Positions 58,004 through 64,000 of a stretch of DNA of 64,000 nt are shown in pieces (the first letter of the stretch is position 1; the number at the start of each line of letters is the position of its first letter). The notes under the pieces are model-generated. The model did no database searches. It was not told the origin of the DNA and saw nothing but the letters and a program-made list of their open reading frames with translations. The position numbers and the translations under genes were made by a program. The DNA is from Diplocarpon mali (lineage: Eukaryota > Ascomycota > Leotiomycetes > Helotiales > Drepanopezizaceae): NCBI GenBank assembly GCA_024741835.1, contig JAENRP010000162.1, positions 33,811-97,810 on the forward strand, in the 5' to 3' direction.

Positions 58004-59033
58004 ATGAGTCCTTCGTTAGAGCTCTCAAATTCCACATCGGGGATATCCGAGTCTTCCGAGACATCTGAGACTAAAAGCCACAGCAAGCGCGATAGGCTGA
58101 GTAGTTACCTGTCAGTATTTATTTTCTCTGATCCTCTAATTTCATCCTCTGAAGCGAGAGGCTGAATCGCATCAGGTCGTATGAATGGTCCAAGGGTAAA
58201 GAGAAGTCAAAAGAGGAGATGCTCAAGGGCTGGGAGAAGGGCAAGGAAAAGGCAGGGAATGAATGGGTCAGGGGCAAGACTGCACTGCAGCATTCGCTCG
58301 GTTTTGGAGCCACCCCAAATGTCATCCCGCCTGGTGAAGCTAGAGTTGATGGAGAGCTACGGACGGTTGAGGTTGGATGGCATCCCGTGCCCGGTATGGC
58401 GTGGATGGCCAACCAGGAATCTGGGGTTGGCAAGATGATCATTAAGAATATAGGGACGTACCCCGATCCCACACAGCATTGGGCTGTATTGGTCGGCGGC
58501 TACGTGCATCAGCTCTGGATGGACGAAGATCTGAATATTATCTACAACAATGAAGAGCTTAAAAGGGACGTGTGGCATACGTTCGAGGTTGGGAAGACCA
58601 GATTTACAGACGAGGCACTCAGGCAAGCAGGTACGTCTCAGATGTCTAGAGGATGCAAGTCGAGATCTTCTGACGAGTCAAAGCGACAATGACGATCCAC
58701 AAGATGAGATCAGAGCGGCCAGCCTATAACCTCATCAGCAATAACTGTCAGAACTTTGCAGTCCAGCTCCTGGACGCCATTCAGATCGGTGCTCACGCTC
58801 AATTTGCAACGAGTTTTGCTATCTACCAAGCAGCAACCGGCGATGGTACAATCAAGGATCTTTTCGCTAATGCGCATCCCGAGGAGCAGAAGATCGATCC
58901 CGCCAACCCAGGAGCCCAGCGAACGGACACAGTAACGAACGCTCAAAATGTAATGGACGAAAACACCACGAAGCTGGATCCGCACGGGACACCAGCCAAG
59001 GCCAAGAGACGCTCTTTTTTTCATAGGAGCTGA
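58004..59033 (+). CDS. LRAT/PPPDE-like papain-fold protein
   Basis: Three exons, 58004-58110, 58176-58630 and 58684-59033, give 303 residues. The last acceptor may instead be six bases upstream, adding two residues. An N-terminal Ser/Glu-rich disordered region (1-35) and a charged helical stretch (SKEEMLKGWEKGKEKAG) precede the core. The candidate catalytic His lies in TQHWAVLVGGYVHQLW (His137) and the candidate nucleophile Cys in YNLISNNCQNFAVQLLDAI (Cys209). The order His then 'NC(x)xF' Cys is that of permuted NlpC/P60-type folds (LRAT, PPPDE), which act as cysteine proteases, deubiquitinase-like enzymes or lipid acyltransferases. The precise activity is not readable. The C-terminal tail is hydrophilic, ending RRSFFHRS. 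The introns are 65 and 53 nt. Confidence 0.8.
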
Positions 59034-62000
59034 CCCTGTTCTGATCTGCGTACATGAAATTGAATCTTGTCGTTACTAGGCATAATCAGATACCCGATCG
59101 TCGCCCGTTTTGCAAGGATGGAAAATAGCTTGCGCCATCTATATCTTGGAAAAATTAGTCAGAAAGAAGCGTTATATCATTCTTATTCGGAGTTGGTAGG
59201 AGTGTTTTCTCGCTTGACCCATCACGATGAAGAAGGCTGAGAGGAGTCATTCACCGCAGAGCTGCGACAGGATTCGACACTGAGACAGAGACGACTTAAT
59301 GGAATTTCCGCCTGCATTTTCATTCTCCCAAAGTTCTTCATATGTTCTGCGGCGTGCTCTACCGGGCCAAACGACGAGGGAAGCCGTACCGCGCTCGTCG
59401 TGTTAAAACAACTCTTTATAAGGTTTTACTGCATATACAAGAGCCCGTGAGATGACTTATACACAACCCCCTGATCTCCATCCTAGAATGCCTCGCTGAT
59501 GCACGATTGATGCTATAAGACTGCAACGAGGAGCTTTCGTTTTGGCCTTGAAATGCGTAAATATAGAGGTCGGACAATATAAGCAAAAAAGTGAATCGAG
59601 AAGAATAGGCGTTTATTTCTACCCACTGCCCTCTTCCATCTCGGTTCGCGCTTCGCGGTTCAGCTAGTCAACAAACAACCAGCCCTAATGTTGAGTGCGA
59701 TGAGCATGCCAAAGCATTGTAAAATAACATTCAAGGTGGTCGAGCAGTTGATCGATATTGGGGAGCAAGGGTTTGTCATGCCCATGAAGTAACAACTGTA
59801 CAGATATCCTATGACACTACTGATATCCGAGCCTGGCCAGGAGGTGCATGGTTGAAATGAACGTAAAGGGGCGAGGGTGACCAGCTTTCTCGTGCATGTA
59901 TGAGGAAGTGATTGAATTAGATGATACGGTGGTAACGAAGCGAGCTATATCTTCCTACCAATCCGTCGAAGAGAACTGAAATATGCCACCATAGGGGATA
60001 TAAGCGGCGCTGATACACAAAGTATCAGGACATACCTAACCGTAGGTACTCGCTACTTGTGGGACTGGAAAGTTCTGTCACGTGAGATACTTATAATCTT
60101 TTCCTTTTCGGAGATTTACCTGGTATCTAAGCAATTTGGAGATTGTAAAGTCATTAATGAAGCGATCATACACCGCAAGAATGCTGAATGCGATGATAGT
60201 TGCTTGAAAAGCTTGCTGGATAATTAATCACCTGATGCTAATCCAGGGGGATTTCGAATCCATTTTACTGCGAATTTCCAGAATACAGGACTTTGATTCG
60301 ACAAGGAAAGAAATAGGAAAATGTTATATATGTATATATACCGAGTTCTTGGCACATTGATTTTGCTCACAAGTGTTCCTAAGTTAAAGTCAATTTCCCT
60401 TCCTCGAGCCTTCAGTTGTTCAAGCTGAGCACTCTCCCAGATACTCTATCGAAGAAGTCAAAACCATTTCGATAGAAGTAAACAGACGCAATTAATTCAA
60501 CAGCCGACATGTATTTACCATCAATATGAATAGCCACCTCTGCACCCCTGGCATTCCCCGTTCGGAGCCCTACTGATTGAAGTCTCGTCGCCGCCAATCC
60601 AAGAGGCGTGTAAATCTTGCACTATTGCGTAACCCTCTCTGGCAGAGACTCATCCACCCTACATGCGCAAATTTCTTCAGGAGACGGCTGTCGCTCGAAC
60701 AAAATATCCCTTTTCCATATCAGCAACATTTGCCATCTAGTCTAACTGCAGGAAGCTGTCTCTATCAGACACTAGTGAGCATGTCTTCTACGCTTCGCGC
60801 GTCTATGCAGCATTAGTGCTCTATTCGGCGCTCTCGCGTTTATCCTCACTCTTACTGACCGGGTTCTCTGGGAAACAAATCATATCAGCGGTTCCGTTTT
60901 CAGAATATCAACGAGGGTTGTGTACAGCTACGAGAAGAATAATCTCCTGTCTCTCTCTAGATACTTTGCCTGTACGTTCCTTTGGGCTTAGTAGAACTGG
61001 ACATTTGCGCAGAGGACTGTATCTATCCAAGTAATGGCTATCGCTGAGGCAACTTTCCCGTTGCTTTGCCGTCAGCGTGTAAAATTCTTATATACGAACA
61101 GGACCCGGTTCTTGTTGATTCATCTTGATTTATTATTGGTGACCGGCCGGAGCTACAAATTAGTGCTTTTAAGTTAGCCCGTGGTTTACAGGGTTAGGGG
61201 AAGGGTAAGCAGTTGCATGCCCTAGGAGGTATTGGAAGGAGCCATATCATATCGGCTACTACTTCGCCAGTATATAAAGGAGTAGCGTTCTATTCTATCC
61301 CAATTGGGTTTAGCGTATTCTTATATAAATAGCTCTAGAGCTGCTTCTCAGCTTTTCCTCTTTATTTAATTGATTCTACTTTTTCTATTACTACTATAAT
61401 AGGTTATAAGCCCTAAGCTATCGCTACGCTATATCTTATATAGTATTGTCTATCATCTAATACTCAATTAATTGCACCGCCCTTACTATTGTATAACGCG
61501 CTCTGCGTTACTATTGCGTATAGCTAACGTTACCTATATATAGCAGTAAGTGCACCCTTACCTAAAGTAAGCCTTAGATATCGACTGCTAATATAACCAC
61601 CTCCTTATTCTTATTTAAACTCGACCTTAACTCGCTACTGAAGCTCACTGCCTGCAGAGATAATTATATAAAATAGCGATTAGCTTAAACGGTCGCTTTT
61701 CGATACGCAGGCCTTTAGCCTATTATCTTTAATAAGAAGCCTAAACCTGCTACTATCGCTAGCGATAGCGTACTAGCAGCTAAGGCGCTTATCGATATAT
61801 AGGAAGCGGATAATAATAAGGCTATAGTTATACTACTATTATTAGTATATAATGATCTTACTATATTAGTCGCGTCGTACGATACCTTACTATAAGCGTA
61901 GAAATACTTAGGCAGCTGTTTCGACTGAGATATAGGTAATATATCGATTATATTAAGATGGGTGATACAGCTATTACTCCGATGTATTATCATATGACCC

Positions 62001-62265
62001 TATTGCTTAGTTAGTAGGATATTGATATATATATAGCTATAGGGAAGAAAGAGGTAACCTTCCTTCCTTAACTCTTACTAATATATCAACTATCGACCTT
62101 TAGAAGCCTCCTTTACCTACTGCGCCGACTTACTTAAGTTTAATAGGTTATAAGCCTTAGATAGACCGATAATAGATTATTAACTTCCTTTGAAAAGCAC
62201 TTGCGCTGCAACTATTAGTAGGAAGTTGAACAAGACTTATAGTAAGAGGCGAGCAATCGGCGAAT
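59034..62265. other. Gene-poor region leading into repeat-rich end
   Basis: About 3.2 kb. 59.0-61.1 kb is mixed in composition with only short motif-free frames. A TCACGTGA palindrome lies near 60078. From about 61.1 kb the DNA turns TA-rich and contains AATAGGTTATAAGCCCTA (about 61400) and a related phrase near 62144, which may be LTR or leader of the copia element to the right. I could not define LTR boundaries because the second LTR lies outside the window. Confidence 0.45.
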
Positions 62266-62440
62266 AGGAGGTATAATTCCTTATTTAACCAACTTATATT
62301 ATAAGAGGTGTGATTCCTTGCTTTATAACCCTTTGGTACTATAAGAGGTATAATTCCTTACTTTACTATATTTTATAAGAGGTATGATTCCCTGCGTTAT
62401 AACCTAAAAACCCTTTTTAATAAGAGGACTTCCTCCTTAT
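62266..62440. repeat. Degenerate tandem repeat, about five copies of an AGAGGTATAATTCC unit
   Basis: Units of roughly 34-45 bp each begin AGAGGTATAATTCC or a variant (AGAGGTGTGATTCC, AGAGGTATGATTCC), often preceded by TTATA. The variants differ mainly by G/A and C/T changes, as expected if RIP acted on identical units. The array sits just before decayed copia gag sequence and is probably its untranslated leader. Confidence 0.7.
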
Positions 62441-62539
62441 TTAATACTTCTATAATACCTGCTATTTAATTATTTCGACTTTTCAATAGGAAGAGTGCCT
62501 TTAACTATTTAATTTATTTGATTTTTTAATACAATTCTA

Positions 62540-64000
62540 TTCAAAACGGTAATAGCTTCCGATTCCGATCGAAATACTAGGCTTAAAGACCTCTAACTCT
62601 CTCAAAAGAACTAGCAATAATAGTTCGACGATTTAGAGCTTTACTTTAAGAGTAAAGGTATTGAAATAGCGATTTAAAAGACACTTATTAAATATGCGAA
62701 AATAGCCTCTTATACTCCTTCTACTAATTCGTCTACTTCTACTTTAATAGCTAATATAACTGCTAAGGATTTGCTAAATATATTAAATAAGCTTAGCTTA
62801 AGAGCTTTAGTAGATAATAATTAAGAATTCTAAAGGCAGATTTTAAATATAGAAAAGGAGAAGGAGTATAGGCTAGCCTTAGCCAAATGCAAGCTTAAGA
62901 TTAATAAAGGTTTAAGCGATAAAGATTGAGATTTTATTTAAATTTATAATAATGCGAAGATAAGATAGGATACTTTAAAGGTAAAATACTCTTAAACAAC
63001 TGCCTTTAATATCTAGCATTTGCTATAGTAGATTACTTTATTTTAGTATAGAAAAGATAAAGATAATAAGGATATAGATATAAATATAGACTTTGCCTAA
63101 TCTATATTATATAAAGTAAGGAGGAAAGTAAGAGCTATAAATCCTAGGATAGCTATAACTTTTAAGGAAACTTAGCTTTTTAATTTCCTACTTAATAGCC
63201 TCCCTTTTAAGTTCCCTATTATAAAACAATCTCTTCTTATTTAACTTAACCTTAAGATCTATAAGAAGATCGACCTCTTTTAAACTATTAAGTAAGACCT
63301 TAAAGGACGCTTTAAATCAGCAAACGCTGTATTATAAGGCAATAATAAGCCTAAGAAGAGGAAGGAGCGTAGGATAAGCCCTTGAGCTTATTAGGGATAC
63401 TACTTTTATAATAGTGCTTATAATATTACTAATTATAAAGTTAAAAGGCAACTGATTGATATAATCGCCAGCTTTAATATTAAGAAGTAATTGAAGCAGA
63501 AGTTAAGAAGCAAACTGCCCTTATCCTACTAAAGGCTATAACTATTAAAAAAAGGCAAAGGAAAAGGCTATTTAGCTAAAACTTTAGTAGATACTTCTAA
63601 TAATAATAGTAGGTTATTTAAACTTAAATCCACTTTTGATAATTCAAATGATAATTATAATAAAGATGCTTATATCTTAAAAGCCGATCTTTATAAGATC
63701 CTTGAATCTGACTAGTATAGTAATACTAATTGTATAATATATATAATTAATAAACCCTACTTATTTAAAGGCCCGCTTACTAAAATAAAAAGGCGCTTTA
63801 TTAAGGTTAGTAGTAAAAGGTTATATGCAAACTTGATAGGTATAGTAAAGATAAATATTGCTAGCATTTCTTTCCTTTTATAAAATATTCTCCTTATACC
63901 TAGCTTAAGTATTAATCTTTTATCTAACTATAAGATCTATATAGAGTTGAATTATATAAGAGTTTTTAATAATTAATTTATATAGTTTATAAATAATAAT
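62540..64000 (+). mobile_element. Second decayed copia element, gag to protease, cut by window end
   Basis: One plus-strand frame runs from about 62620 to the window end across many TAA/TAG stops. It contains a gag-like segment (AKDLLNILNKLSLRALVDNN, KCKLKINKGLSDKD) and a degenerate zinc knuckle near 63400 (YYFYNSAYNITNYK, cysteines replaced by Tyr). A pre-integrase/protease segment follows near 63745-64000 (NKPYLFKGPLTKIKRRFIKV and NILLIPSLSINLLSNYKI). The last motif is the standard copia '.VLYVPGL..NLLS' block. The lineage differs from the element at 40.5 kb. RT, RNase H and the right LTR would lie beyond 64000. Confidence 0.85.

Overview
The window looks like a filamentous ascomycete (Pezizomycotina) nuclear chromosome. 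Genes are split by mostly 43-65-nt GT-AG introns, several proteins belong to families typical of these fungi (UstYa/DUF3328, fungal cytochrome b5-acyl-CoA dehydrogenase, conserved filamentous-fungal orphans), and gene-rich GC-balanced blocks alternate with AT-rich blocks of decayed LTR retrotransposons with the C-to-T/G-to-A damage expected of RIP (repeat-induced point mutation). I cannot assign a genus. A 23-N assembly gap lies at 32414-32436.

Layout. 1-840: decayed copia reverse-transcriptase fragment, minus strand. 1983-3250 (-): mitochondrial DUF155 protein (MRX10/RMND1 type), divergent from VPS41 (3468-7470, +; five exons, one of 27 nt). 7471-9675: microsatellite-rich spacer, then a membrane-anchored alpha/beta-hydrolase-like orphan (9676-11447). 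11448-18329: gene-poor, with two 97-bp solo LTRs and one internally deleted element, each with a perfect 5-bp target duplication. 18330-23445: GNAT acetyltransferase, ACS-type MFS transporter (with a GC-AG intron) and a secreted Cys-rich protein. 26348-28660: single-exon coiled-coil protein. 28661-34614: gene-poor, containing the gap and an AT-rich block. 34615-36682 (-): cytochrome b5-acyl-CoA dehydrogenase fusion. 40553-45643: a structurally complete, RIP-killed Ty1/copia element with 134-bp LTRs and a CCAAT target duplication. 46069-46981: UstYa-like oxidase-family gene. 48494-50652 (-) and 51201-52723 (+): divergent pair of a Ser/Thr-rich probable GPI protein and a membrane-anchored aspartic-protease-like protein lacking its first catalytic Asp. 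53974-55811: CCT7 chaperonin subunit. 58004-59033: LRAT/PPPDE-like papain-fold protein. From about 62540 a second decayed copia gag/protease region runs off the right edge.

Most genes are independent housekeeping or accessory genes: vesicle fusion (VPS41), mitochondrial translation (MRX10), protein folding (CCT7), lipid oxidation (b5-ACAD) and uptake (MFS). The accessory stretch 46-52.7 kb, next to the copia insertion, groups a UstYa-type enzyme with two surface/secretory proteins; no RiPP precursor or other biosynthetic partner is visible. All exon boundaries were derived by hand from splice signals and reading-frame continuity. Every spliced model sums to a multiple of three.
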